This document shows, in pieces, positions 1-6,500 of a DNA stretch of 27,600 bases. The notes under the pieces are model-generated. The model was given only the letters and a program-made list of their open reading frames with translations, had not been told where the DNA came from and ran no database searches. The stretch's first letter is position 1; the number at the start of each line of letters is the position of its first letter. The position numbers and the translations under genes are program-made. This DNA comes from JACQNR01 sp964533045 (GTDB lineage: Bacteria > Acidobacteriota > Terriglobia > UBA7540). The DNA lies in assembly GCA_964533045.1 (NCBI GenBank), contig CAZHKT010000038.1:1-27600 (forward strand), written 5' to 3'.

Positions 1-854
1 AATAAGACCGGCAAGGGCGCAAGCCGGGCGACATTGTTGGCGACGCTGCCGAGGAAAACCTCCTGGATGAAACCCTTTCCCTGGCTGCCCATCAAGATCA
101 AGGAAAAGCTGTTGCTTCGGGCGCGCTCCAGAATGATCCGGGTGGGCGGGCCGTACGGGATTTCCATCTTGACGGAGGAGGCCCCGCACTGCTCGAGCCG
201 CAGCTTCATGCCTTCGAGTCTCTCCCGGTCGATTTGGTTGAACTCCTCGAGGCGGTGCTTCAGGTGCTTTTCGATCTTGGTCTTGTCCTGCACGTGCAGC
301 AGCGTGACGTGGCTTTGGGTCTCGCGGACGATGTGTTCAAGGTAGAGCAGCGCGTGCTCGGCATTGTCCGAGAAATCCGTGGGAAAGAGAATATGTCGAA
401 ACATATCCTCGCAGATCGCGCGGCAGCGCTTGCCGCCATTTTCCTCGGTGAGCTGCACGCGTACCAACAGGATGGGAACCACAGCATGCTCCAATATGGC
501 ATGTGCGTTGGAACCCAGCAGGCGCTCCCAGACCAGCGAACCTCCCAGCGAGCCCACCACGATCGCCGAGGCCGACCGCTGGAGCGCCAGCTTGTTAATC
601 TCGAAAAAGGGAATGCCCAACGGGGTCTGAACATCCACGTCGTAGCCAGCCTCACGGAGAATGCGGGCTTGCCTTTCAAGTTTCGGCCGCATGTCCTCCT
701 GCAACGACAGGTAAAGTCCGCCTACGTCCCGCACGTTGAAAACGTGAGTGAGCGTCACGGCGCGACACCCGACTCGCCGCAAATCCTTCACACACTCGAG
801 CATCCGTTCGGACGCTTCCGAACCATCGGTCGCCACAATGATCTTTGAAAGCAT
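1..854 (-). CDS. Two-domain universal stress protein (UspA family), 3' end cut by window
   Basis: Translating the minus strand from the ATG at 854 gives 284 residues with no stop before the window edge, so the C-terminus is missing. There are two tandem Usp domains, each starting with a hydrophobic strand (KIIVATDGS at residue 4; HILFPTDFS near residue 155). Both carry the ATP-binding signature G-2x-G-9x-G(S/T): GSLG...LLGS in domain 1 and GSQG...FLGS in domain 2, so both domains look competent to bind nucleotide. The start lies 13 bases after the acr3 stop on the same strand, which suggests co-transcription as the third gene of the arsR1-acr3 unit. Usp proteins are cytoplasmic stress-tolerance factors; a role in arsenic stress is inferred only from position. 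The family call is secure and the substrate is unknown. Confidence 0.88.
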   Translation of the reverse strand, partial: MLSKIIVATDGSEASERMLECVKDLRRVGCRAVTLTHVFNVRDVGGLYLSLQEDMRPKLERQARILREAGYDVDVQTPLGIPFFEINKLALQRSASAIVVGSLGGSLVWERLLGSNAHAILEHAVVPILLVRVQLTEENGGKRCRAICEDMFRHILFPTDFSDNAEHALLYLEHIVRETQSHVTLLHVQDKTKIEKHLKHRLEEFNQIDRERLEGMKLRLEQCGASSVKMEIPYGPPTRIILERARSNSFSLILMGSQGKGFIQEVFLGSVANNVARLAPLPVL

Positions 855-867
855 GGTCCTTGGTCTC

Positions 868-1971
868 CTAACGCACCGGCGCGGCAGCCGGGAACCAGTG
901 TCGCGTGCGGTTACACACTGCGCAAACCGAAAGCATCACCGGGACCTCGATCAGCACTCCAACCACCGTGGCCAGGGCGGCGCCGGACCCCGGGCCGAAC
1001 AGCGCGATGGCGGTTGCTACCGCCAGCTCGAAAAAGTTGCTGGCCCCGATCAGCGCGCCCGGAGCCGCGATCGCGTACTCAACCTTGAACCATCGCATCA
1101 GCCCGTAGGTGAGAGACGAGTTGAAATAGACCTGAATGAGAATCGGAACGGCAATCAACACGACATGGAGGAACTTCCCCGTGATGTTGTCGGCCTGAAA
1201 GCCGAAAATCAACAGCAGGGTGGCGAGCAGCGCCGTCATGCTGATGGGCGCGAAGCGGGGCAGCAATTGCTCCTCAAACCAGATCTTCCCGTGGCGGCTG
1301 ACGAACCAGCGCCGGAGCAGCACGCCGGCGAGCAGCGGAATGACGATAAAGATGACGACCGAATACAGCAGAACACGGAAGGGCACGTGCAAGTTCGAGG
1401 CTCCGCTGACCAGGAACCGTACGATGGGCGCGAAGAGGACGAGCATGATGAGATCATTCACCGACACTTGAACCAAGGTGTAGGCAGGATCCCCATCCGA
1501 GAGATAGCTCCACACGAATACCATGGCCGTGCAGGGCGCCGCCGCCAGAATGATGGCTCCCGCGATGTACTGGTCGGCGTCCGCAGGGGTGATCCAGTGA
1601 GAGAATACGAACCGGAAGAACAGCCACGCGAACAGCGCCATCGAAAATGGCTTCACCAGCCAATTGACGAACAGGGTCACCAGCAAGCCGCGCGGCCTTC
1701 TGCCAACGCCACGGATGGCGGTAAAATCCACCTTCATCATCATGGGAATAATCATCAACCAGATGAGAACGGCAATCGGCACGTTGATCTGGCTGTTGTG
1801 GCCAAACTCTAAGCGCCGCAGTCCGTCGATCAAACCCGGCAGGAGCTTGCCCAGGAGCACGCCGACAATCATGCAGGCAGCCACCCAGAGGCTCAGGTAG
1901 CGTTCGAAGAAGTGGAGTTTCTTCTCGGGAGCCTGGCCATTGGATGGGTTTCGAACTGTGATCTCTTTCAT
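868..1971 (-). CDS. acr3: Arsenite efflux permease ACR3
   Basis: This 367-residue inner-membrane protein has about ten hydrophobic segments and matches the ACR3 branch of the bile/arsenite/riboflavin transporter superfamily, which exports As(III) using the proton motive force. The hallmark cysteine of transmembrane helix 4 is present at C147 (AAAPCTAMVFVWS), and the conserved glutamate of helix 9 is present at E315 (GASNFFELAVATAIALFG). Both are needed for As(OH)3 transport in characterised ACR3 proteins. The frame is open up to 2124, but the ATG at 1971 is chosen: it gives the usual family length, is preceded by GGGAGGA, and avoids overlap with arsR1. It lies 61 bases downstream of arsR1 and 13 upstream of the Usp gene, in one operon. 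Confidence 0.95.
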   Translation of the reverse strand: MKEITVRNPSNGQAPEKKLHFFERYLSLWVAACMIVGVLLGKLLPGLIDGLRRLEFGHNSQINVPIAVLIWLMIIPMMMKVDFTAIRGVGRRPRGLLVTLFVNWLVKPFSMALFAWLFFRFVFSHWITPADADQYIAGAIILAAAPCTAMVFVWSYLSDGDPAYTLVQVSVNDLIMLVLFAPIVRFLVSGASNLHVPFRVLLYSVVIFIVIPLLAGVLLRRWFVSRHGKIWFEEQLLPRFAPISMTALLATLLLIFGFQADNITGKFLHVVLIAVPILIQVYFNSSLTYGLMRWFKVEYAIAAPGALIGASNFFELAVATAIALFGPGSGAALATVVGVLIEVPVMLSVCAVCNRTRHWFPAAAPVR

Positions 1972-2032
1972 CGTCGAAGAATTTCCTCCCTTGGCGGATT
2001 CCGCCTCTATCGGGTGGCGCGTTTCGCCGGAT

Positions 2033-2413
2033 TCATGATGCGGTGGCCAGTCGCGGCAAAGGACGAATCTGCTGGAACGTGCAAGCGCCGTCCTTGATCG
2101 CCTGCTTGAGGCGCGCGAGATCACCCAGCAGGAGCGGATCGCCCCTAAAGGCCATGCGAAGGTAGTCGAACAGACCCTTCAGCTTCTCGGACGAGGGTTC
2201 AACCAGCCCGTAGAATACGCGGTAGCCATCGCGCCGGTCACGGACCAGGCCGGCGTGCTTGAGGTAGGTCAGATGGCGCGAGGCGTTGGGCTGCGAGGTT
2301 TCCAGCACGATTTGAATATCGCAGCCGCAAAGTTCCCCATAAAAAAGCAGATTTACAATCCGCAGGCGGTTCACATCGGCCAGTGCTTTGAAATAGCCTT
2401 CCAGGTGGTGCAT
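2033..2413 (-). CDS. arsR: ArsR/SmtB-family metalloregulator (ArsR1) of the acr3 operon
   Basis: This is a 126-residue winged-helix repressor. The start ATG at 2413 has a perfect AGGAGG five bases upstream; the frame stays open further upstream but without family similarity. The N-terminal helix reads ALADVNRLRIVNLL, the recognition helix is in SQPNASRHLTYLKHAGLV, and the wing in RRDGYRVFYGL. A thiolate pair, C29 and C31 in ELCGCD, sits where As(III)-sensing ArsR proteins carry ELCVCDL, and another cysteine (C111) lies near the C-terminus. ArsR proteins bind DNA as dimers and release it when As(III)/Sb(III) binds the cysteines. As first gene of arsR1-acr3-usp it probably autoregulates that unit. 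It is a distinct paralogue of the divergent arsR2. Confidence 0.92.
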   Translation of the reverse strand: MHHLEGYFKALADVNRLRIVNLLFYGELCGCDIQIVLETSQPNASRHLTYLKHAGLVRDRRDGYRVFYGLVEPSSEKLKGLFDYLRMAFRGDPLLLGDLARLKQAIKDGACTFQQIRPLPRLATAS

Positions 2414-2429
2414 GGCACCTCCTAAGCTG

Positions 2430-2447
2430 TATGAGTATAGATGCATA
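2430..2447. promoter_or_regulatory. Candidate ArsR operator upstream of arsR1 (imperfect)
   Basis: The AT-rich stretch TATG-10 bases-CATA lies 17 bases upstream of the arsR1 start. On the minus strand it contains TATACT, a plausible -10 box. Read on that strand it resembles the stronger palindrome before arsR2 (shared elements TATGC, CTAT and CATA in the same order, with one extra base). The remainder of the 306-base divergent region 2414-2719, apart from the arsR2 promoter, shows no gene that I can support. Confidence 0.3.
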
Positions 2448-2677
2448 GAGATTACAAAACGTTTAGAAAATTTGCACTTGTTTTCAATACCTTGGCCCTT
2501 GAGCGGTCTCCGCCTCCATTCCGCGCTGAGTGAATTGGCGAGTACCAGGGCCAAAACACTCACTGGCGCGAGCCCCCCGTCTTCTCGATGTCGGTCCACC
2601 AAACGGGTGCGCGGATTAACCGTTGTCTTTCCATGCTTTTAGAGCAAGCGGAAGGAGAGTATTATCGGCAATGGGAA

Positions 2678-2706
2678 TTGGCACCATATGTGCATAGGCA
2701 TATATG
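2678..2706 (+). promoter_or_regulatory. arsR2 promoter with overlapping 22-bp inverted-repeat operator
   Basis: A sigma70-like promoter is visible: -35 TTGGCA at 2678-2683, a 17-base spacer, and -10 TATATG at 2701-2706. An inverted repeat, CATATGTGC-4 bases-GCATATATG (2685-2706), fills the spacer and the -10 box, with arms matching at 8 of 9 positions. It ends 13 bases before the arsR2 ATG. A site in this place would let the dimeric repressor block RNA polymerase directly, as is usual for ArsR autoregulation. The palindrome is seen directly; binding by ArsR1 or ArsR2 is inferred. Confidence 0.6.
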
Positions 2707-2719
2707 TACGAGAGGGAAT

Positions 2720-3142
2720 ATGAGAGACCTTGCGAACCTTCTTCGGGCGCTATCCGACCCCAGCCGACTACGAATATTGAACGTTTTGTCGCACCAGTGC
2801 CTCTGCGTCTGCGATTTGCAGACTGTGCTTGGCCTTTCCCAGCCGCTCGTATCGCGCCATTTGGCTTCCTTACGCCACGCCGGGTTGGTGCGGGACCGGC
2901 GCGGGGGGACTTGGGTTTGTTACTCACCAAGTTTTGATGGACGGTATGGGCCGGCGGTGCAGTCCTTTCTTCGCGAAATTCTGCTGCGCACCCCCTCCCT
3001 CCAGGCGGACCTCGAAAGGCTGCGCCAGTGTGGAATGCTGGGCGAACTCAAGTACTGCGCGGTCACAAGCGAGCCCGACGAGGGGGCCGGGTCTCCAGAA
3101 TTAAATTCCGGCATGGGCTTACAGCCCGCGCCGGGGCAATAG
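2720..3142 (+). CDS. arsR: ArsR/SmtB-family metalloregulator (ArsR2) of the redox-cassette operon
   Basis: This is a 140-residue winged-helix repressor starting at the ATG at 2720 (MRDLANLLRALSDPSRLRIL). The track-long reading frame from 2588 adds unrelated residues, so the internal start is preferred; its ribosome site (GAGGG) is only three bases away, a short spacing. The sensing motif is cysteine-rich: C27, C29 and C31 in QCLCVCDL, close to the classical ELCVCDL As(III) site, with further cysteines at 67, 104 and 113. The recognition helix is in SQPLVSRHLASLRHAGLV, followed by the wing RRGGTWVCY. It heads the plus-strand unit (HdrA-like, ferredoxin, thioredoxin-like) and is divergent from arsR1. 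The overlapping palindrome at 2685-2706 suggests autoregulation. Confidence 0.9.
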   Translation: MRDLANLLRALSDPSRLRILNVLSHQCLCVCDLQTVLGLSQPLVSRHLASLRHAGLVRDRRGGTWVCYSPSFDGRYGPAVQSFLREILLRTPSLQADLERLRQCGMLGELKYCAVTSEPDEGAGSPELNSGMGLQPAPGQ

Positions 3143-3172
3143 GCAGTTCACTACTTCATACGGAGGAAAACC

Positions 3173-3577
3173 ATGGACGTCAAAATTCTGCTCTGCAACT
3201 GCAAGGGACTCTGCGCCTCGTTCAAAGACACCGACATGAATACCTTGCCTTTCCAGATCGAGTCCGAACTCGACGTCACGTACACGGTCGTGCATCCGCA
3301 ACTGTGCGGTCAGGGGGGAAATGAAATCCTAGCCGACGTGCTGCGTGAATCGGCGGCCGACCCGGAAACCTATGTGGCGGTTGGGGCGTGCACACCCGAG
3401 GCGCAGATGAAGCTGTTCAAGAAGGTCATGCGGAACACCGGCTTTGACGAGAAGCGCTTCATCCCCCTCGACATTCGCGGCACCAACAACGACGGAATTC
3501 TGGCCCGGCTGAAGGAGAAAGTCGAGGCGGTGCTCAAGCAACACCAGGAGGCGCCCGTCGTAAACCCTGTTTCTTGA
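3173..3577 (+). CDS. Small HdrA-like redox protein (heterodisulfide reductase A N-terminal-like)
   Basis: A 134-residue soluble protein with GGAGGA six bases before its ATG. It opens with ILLCNCKGLC (Cys 8, 10, 14), has a further cysteine at 45 (HPQLCGQGG), and then VAVGACTPEAQMKLFKKVMRNTG around residue 73. The segment GACTP...LF...GF...IRG resembles the N-terminal region of HdrA-type proteins, where it reads roughly vaaCSPrtHe..F...l...G.N.....nIRe. It lacks the FAD-binding and ferredoxin domains of full HdrA (over 600 residues), so it is a stand-alone module. The clustered cysteines could bind an Fe-S cluster or act as dithiols. Placed between arsR2 and a ferredoxin, it is probably an electron-transfer partner. 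The family call is moderate and the arsenic-linked function is inferred. Confidence 0.6.
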   Translation: MDVKILLCNCKGLCASFKDTDMNTLPFQIESELDVTYTVVHPQLCGQGGNEILADVLRESAADPETYVAVGACTPEAQMKLFKKVMRNTGFDEKRFIPLDIRGTNNDGILARLKEKVEAVLKQHQEAPVVNPVS

Positions 3578-3614
3578 TGCGGGATCTGTGACCAGATCGA
3601 CTCAGGAGGCTGCC

Positions 3615-3941
3615 ATGCCGAGCCCTGCGTTGCCCCGAGAAAATATCCCTTGGTTTCCCACCATTGACCCCGACCTTTGCATCGGGGACCAGGACTGCGT
3701 CAGCTTCTGCAAGAACGGCGTTCTGGCGTTCGACGAAGATTCGTTCAAGGTAATCGTGGTCAGGCCTTACAACTGCGTCGTGGGCTGCGACGCCTGCTCG
3801 AAAATCTGCCCGCAGGAAGCCATCAAGTTCCCGGACAAAGAGGAATTTCGCGGCACGTTGCGCAGACTACGGTTGGAGGCACAGGAGGCCGAGCGGGCGG
3901 CGAGTCCGCCTGCGGAGGCCACGACTGTCGAGAAATCCTGA
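3615..3941 (+). CDS. 4Fe-4S ferredoxin-type protein with seven cysteines
   Basis: A 108-residue protein. The ATG at 3615 has AGGAGG five bases upstream and is preferred over an upstream GTG at 3588. It carries two ferredoxin-like half-motifs: C22-x5-C28-x3-C32 and C54-x3-C58-x2-C61-x3-C65-P. The second is a slightly expanded canonical motif. The first has only three cysteines with altered spacing, so the protein may hold one 4Fe-4S and one 3Fe-4S cluster, or a single cluster; this cannot be settled from sequence. The C-terminal 30 residues are charged and probably helical. It lies 37 bases after the HdrA-like gene and 20 before the thioredoxin-like gene, all on one strand behind arsR2. It is likely the electron carrier of that cassette. 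Confidence 0.8.
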   Translation: MPSPALPRENIPWFPTIDPDLCIGDQDCVSFCKNGVLAFDEDSFKVIVVRPYNCVVGCDACSKICPQEAIKFPDKEEFRGTLRRLRLEAQEAERAASPPAEATTVEKS

Positions 3942-3961
3942 ATCAGGCAGGGGTTACCAAC

Positions 3962-4147
3962 ATGAAAGTCGAGATTCTCGGGCCCGGCTGTAATCGCTGT
4001 GCCGCCACGAAAGAGAACGTGCGCAAAGCGCTGGAGTCGCTCCGCCTCCAGGCCGAGGTCGTGCACATCTCCGATCCTCTGGAATTTGCGCGCGGCTCGG
4101 CCCAGTCATCGAGAGGGATTACGAAGTTCTTGGGGGGCTTGCTTTGA
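3962..4147 (+). CDS. Truncated redox-active disulfide protein (thioredoxin-like, TM0996 type)
   Basis: The ORF encodes 61 residues beginning MKVEILGPGCNRC, with the C10-x2-C13 active site and KENVRKAL helix typical of the small thioredoxin-like 'redox-active disulfide protein 2' family found in arsenic operons. Family members run to about 75-80 residues and continue through a cis-proline strand (TPALVIDG) and a VPS-type C-terminal helix. Here similarity stops after HISDPLEFA (about residue 43), and the last 18 residues are unrelated. The other forward frame beyond this point does not restore the missing half, so a deletion or rearrangement is more likely than a simple frameshift. The product may be non-functional. 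It is the last intact reading frame of the arsR2 unit before the RND remnant. Confidence 0.6.
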   Translation: MKVEILGPGCNRCAATKENVRKALESLRLQAEVVHISDPLEFARGSAQSSRGITKFLGGLL

Positions 4148-4223
4148 GAGAGGTGATAGTCCTCCACGGGACCGCACCCAGGCGTTCCTCCCTGCAGAAT
4201 CCTCCAGACGGGAAGGATGGCCT

Positions 4224-4450
4224 ATGAGCGGTCCGTACCAATCTTCCACCATCTGAATGGTTTGCAAGTTCTTGGAATCGAACCTGTCGCTGGTTTTCGG
4301 CATGGTGTCGATCGCTCTCGGAACGCTGGCTCTGCTCGTCACGCCACGAGAAGAAGAGCCCCCAATCATCGTTCCCGTGGCGAAAGGGAGGGTTTCCTTT
4401 CCCGGCCACTCCCCTCACGATGCGGGGCAACGGGTTTCGACGTCTCACCG
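4224..4450 (+). pseudogene. Remnant of an RND efflux-pump permease (N-terminus only)
   Basis: An ATG at 4224, behind GGAAGG, opens a frame that meets an in-frame TGA at 4254 after ten codons and continues from an ATG at 4257. The continuing peptide has one transmembrane segment (LSLVFGMVSIALGTLALLV) followed by TPREEEPPIIVPVAKGRVSF and PGHSP. This matches the N-terminus of RND/HAE1-type permeases, which typically read TPREEEPQI.VPM...V..PG.SPEEVE. Similarity fades after RVSTS near 4446, where a family member would continue for about a thousand residues. The frame then runs into the tRNA-Cys gene. I read this as a decayed pump gene at the edge of the arsenic locus, with both a nonsense codon and a massive 3' deletion. 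Confidence 0.6.
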
Positions 4451-4491
4451 GAATGGGTCACGCGCGGGTGGCGAGAGAAAACCGGATGGAT

Positions 4492-4566
4492 TGGAGGCGC
4501 GGGTGGGAATCGAACCCACGCATAAAGGTTTTGCAGACCTCTCCCTTACCACTTGGGTACCGCGCC
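4492..4566 (-). tRNA. tRNA-Cys (anticodon GCA)
   Basis: The minus strand folds into a complete cloverleaf. The acceptor stem is GGCGCGG/CCGCGCC, the D-arm CCC-9-GGG, the anticodon stem GAGGT/ACCTT with loop CTGCAAA (anticodon GCA), a five-base variable loop, and the T-arm GTGGG-TTCGATT-CCCAC. The discriminator is T (U) and CCA is encoded. It is transcribed 19 bases after tRNA-Gly from the same promoter. Its 3' end faces the arsenic locus and the RND remnant. Confidence 0.97.
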
Positions 4567-4585
4567 TCTGAGAACGAAGAAAGAC

Positions 4586-4660
<75 letters not shown>

Positions 4661-4691
4661 TTGCCGGACGTTGGTTTTTGCCGCCTCAGCG

Positions 4692-4720
4692 ATTATGGAA
4701 TGTCCCGCGAAGTGTGTCAA
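4692..4720 (-). promoter_or_regulatory. Sigma70-type promoter of the tRNA-Gly/tRNA-Cys unit
   Basis: On the minus strand a perfect -35 TTGACA (4720-4715) is separated by 17 bases from -10 CATAAT (4697-4692). Transcription would begin near 4685, about 25 bases before tRNA-Gly. It lies in the 71-base gap between the galT stop and the tRNA. Confidence 0.8.
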
Positions 4721-4731
4721 TACCGGGTGCG

Positions 4732-5751
4732 TCACGCTCCGACGGGGGCCAGGATGGCGGCTTCCCGCAGGAATTTGGCGGACTCTTCGGGCGGCGTGGG
4801 GTTGATGTAGAAGCCCGTGCCCCATTCGAAGCCGGCCATCTTGGTTAGTTTCGGCATGATCTCCAGGTGCCAGTGGTAATGATCGTTCGACGCCTCCGGG
4901 ATGGGCGAGGTGTGGATGATGTGATTGTAGGCGGGGTAATCCAGCACGCGGTCGAGGCGCGACAGCATATCCTTGAGCATGGCGGCGAGTTGCTCGAATT
5001 CGTGCTTTTGCGATTCCTCGAACGCCGACTGGTGGGTCTTGGGAAGGATCCACATCTCGAAGGGGAAGCGCGGCGCATAGGGTGCGATGGTGAGGAACGA
5101 TTCGTTTTCCGCGATGACCCGGACGCCGTCCTCGATCTCCTGCCGGACGATATCGCAGAAGATGCAGCGTTCCTTGTAGCTGTAGTAATCCTTGGCGTTG
5201 TTGACTTCTTCGCGGACGCGCTTGGGTACGACGGGCAGGGCGATCAACTGCGAGTGCGTATGCTCGAGCGACGCGCCCGCGGCATCGCCGTGATTCTTGA
5301 AAATGAGTACATACTTGAAGCGGCGATCCTTTTTCAGGTCAAGGATCCGGTCGCGATAGGCCCACAGCACATCTTCCACGGCCCGCTGGGGCATGGTGGC
5401 CAGTGTCAAGTGGTGTTGCGGTGTTTCGATAATGACTTCGTGCGCCCCGATGCCGTTCATCTTGTCGTAGAGGCCCTCGCCCTGGCGATTCAGCGTTCCT
5501 TCGATGCCGAGGGCCGGAAACTTGTTGGGCACGACGCGGAGCGACCAACCCGGGGTGTTCTTGGCGCTACCGTCCGAACGATAAGAGAGAATCTCGGGCG
5601 GCGTCTTGGTTTCGCTGCCCGCGCAGAAAGGGCAGAAGCCAGTGCCCTTGATTTCCACTTTTTCTCTTACAAAGTCGGTGGGGCGCTTGGCCCGTTCCGT
5701 CGCAATAATCACCCACCGGCCTGTCACCGGGTCTTTTCTTAATTCTGGCAA
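4732..5751 (-). CDS. galT: Galactose-1-phosphate uridylyltransferase family protein (GalT paralogue 1)
   Basis: A 339-residue HIT-superfamily nucleotidylyltransferase, which moves a nucleotidyl group between a nucleotide sugar and a sugar-1-phosphate through a histidine intermediate. A TTG at 5751 is the probable start: it gives (M)PELRKDPVTGRWVIIATE, matching paralogue 2 (MPEIRYNVITREWVVIATE), and GGAAGG lies nine bases upstream. The N-terminal Zn ligands appear as C40-P-F-C43. The active-site region FKNHGDAAGASLEHTHSQ carries H164 and the expected nucleophile H166 with Q168, the same numbers as E. coli GalT, but the middle residue is Thr instead of the usual Pro (HPH). A C-terminal HYHWHLEI...GFEWGTG motif is also typical. 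True substrates (UDP- or ADP-sugars) cannot be assigned. It has its own promoter at 5806-5834. Confidence 0.88.
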   Translation of the reverse strand: MPELRKDPVTGRWVIIATERAKRPTDFVREKVEIKGTGFCPFCAGSETKTPPEILSYRSDGSAKNTPGWSLRVVPNKFPALGIEGTLNRQGEGLYDKMNGIGAHEVIIETPQHHLTLATMPQRAVEDVLWAYRDRILDLKKDRRFKYVLIFKNHGDAAGASLEHTHSQLIALPVVPKRVREEVNNAKDYYSYKERCIFCDIVRQEIEDGVRVIAENESFLTIAPYAPRFPFEMWILPKTHQSAFEESQKHEFEQLAAMLKDMLSRLDRVLDYPAYNHIIHTSPIPEASNDHYHWHLEIMPKLTKMAGFEWGTGFYINPTPPEESAKFLREAAILAPVGA

Positions 5752-5805
5752 GTTTTCGCACCTTCCTGCTGTCCTGATTGGGCGTGGAGAAATCCGCCGT
5801 CGTCG

Positions 5806-5834
5806 ATTATCGCTTTTCCCGCCGTTTCTGCCAA
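5806..5834 (-). promoter_or_regulatory. Sigma70-type promoter of galT paralogue 1
   Basis: On the minus strand TTGGCA (5834-5829), a 17-base spacer and GATAAT (5811-5806) form a near-consensus promoter. The inferred start near 5799 leaves a leader of roughly 48 bases before the TTG start at 5751. It lies in the 192-base gap after yraN, where I see nothing else. Confidence 0.7.
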
Positions 5835-5943
5835 GCCCCATTCACCGTACCCTGTCCGGCACAACGGCGCCATTCGGAGTTTCGATACCGGCGATTTGCG
5901 CCCTACGAACCAATTTTCAAGGGGGGAGGGGGAGGAAATCGCC

Positions 5944-6414
5944 CTAGACGGTAAAGGCGTTCTTGATCAGGCGAACGCGCAGCCCCGCGGCTTCATCCCA
6001 GAAGACGCTGACGATGTCAAACCGGTAGCTCTCCGGCTTCTTTCGCAGGCGGCGCAGATAGTCATGCGCGGCCTTGCCGATGCGTCGTTGCTTGGCAGGG
6101 GTGACGGCCCATTCGGGCGGCCCGGTGGCGGCGGTGGTGCGGGTTTTGACCTCGATGAAGGCCAGCGTCGGGCCGTCCCATCCGATCAGGTCAACTTCAC
6201 CCGAGCCCGATCGCGCCCGGCGATTGCGCGCCACGATCACGTACCCTGCCTGCCGGAGAAACCAGTAGGCCAGGGTCTCGCCGCGCTCGCCCGTCAGCAG
6301 ATGCGGAGGCCGCTGCCCGGCGGTTGAGGCAGCGGCCGGCCGATCGCCGCGCAGCGCACGCTGGCGTTCCTTCCACACCAGCGCGCGGTACATGAGGCGG
6401 GCAAACAATGGCAT
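5944..6414 (-). CDS. yraN: YraN/UPF0102 family endonuclease-like protein
   Basis: A 156-residue protein with the UPF0102 core: GERGETLAYWFLRQAGY (the conserved GE...A...L...GY segment), then RNRRARSGSGEVDLIGWDG and LAFIEVKTRT. The E-x-D and E-V-K residues of these last two segments form the PD-(D/E)XK nuclease-like fold of the family, whose cellular role is not firmly established. About 40 extra N-terminal basic residues precede the core. No clear ribosome site is seen before the ATG at 6414 or the alternative ATG at 6393, so the exact start is uncertain. It follows the aminotransferase on the same strand after 86 bases. Confidence 0.88.
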   Translation of the reverse strand: MPLFARLMYRALVWKERQRALRGDRPAAASTAGQRPPHLLTGERGETLAYWFLRQAGYVIVARNRRARSGSGEVDLIGWDGPTLAFIEVKTRTTAATGPPEWAVTPAKQRRIGKAAHDYLRRLRKKPESYRFDIVSVFWDEAAGLRVRLIKNAFTV

Positions 6415-6500
6415 CGGGTTCCGGTATTCGGGGGTCGGAATTCAGGCGGCGACCGCACCCGGCGTCCTTGCGGACCCCGAAACCCGAAGCCCGAGGCCCG

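Noticed and set aside
748..1812. Plus-strand open frame (354 codons) opposite acr3
   Set aside because: The translation is a charged low-complexity string antisense to a clear transporter with catalytic residues.
4257..4571. Plus-strand ORF extending through tRNA-Cys as one protein
   Set aside because: Only the first 60 or so residues resemble an RND pump; the rest is antisense to a structurally complete tRNA.
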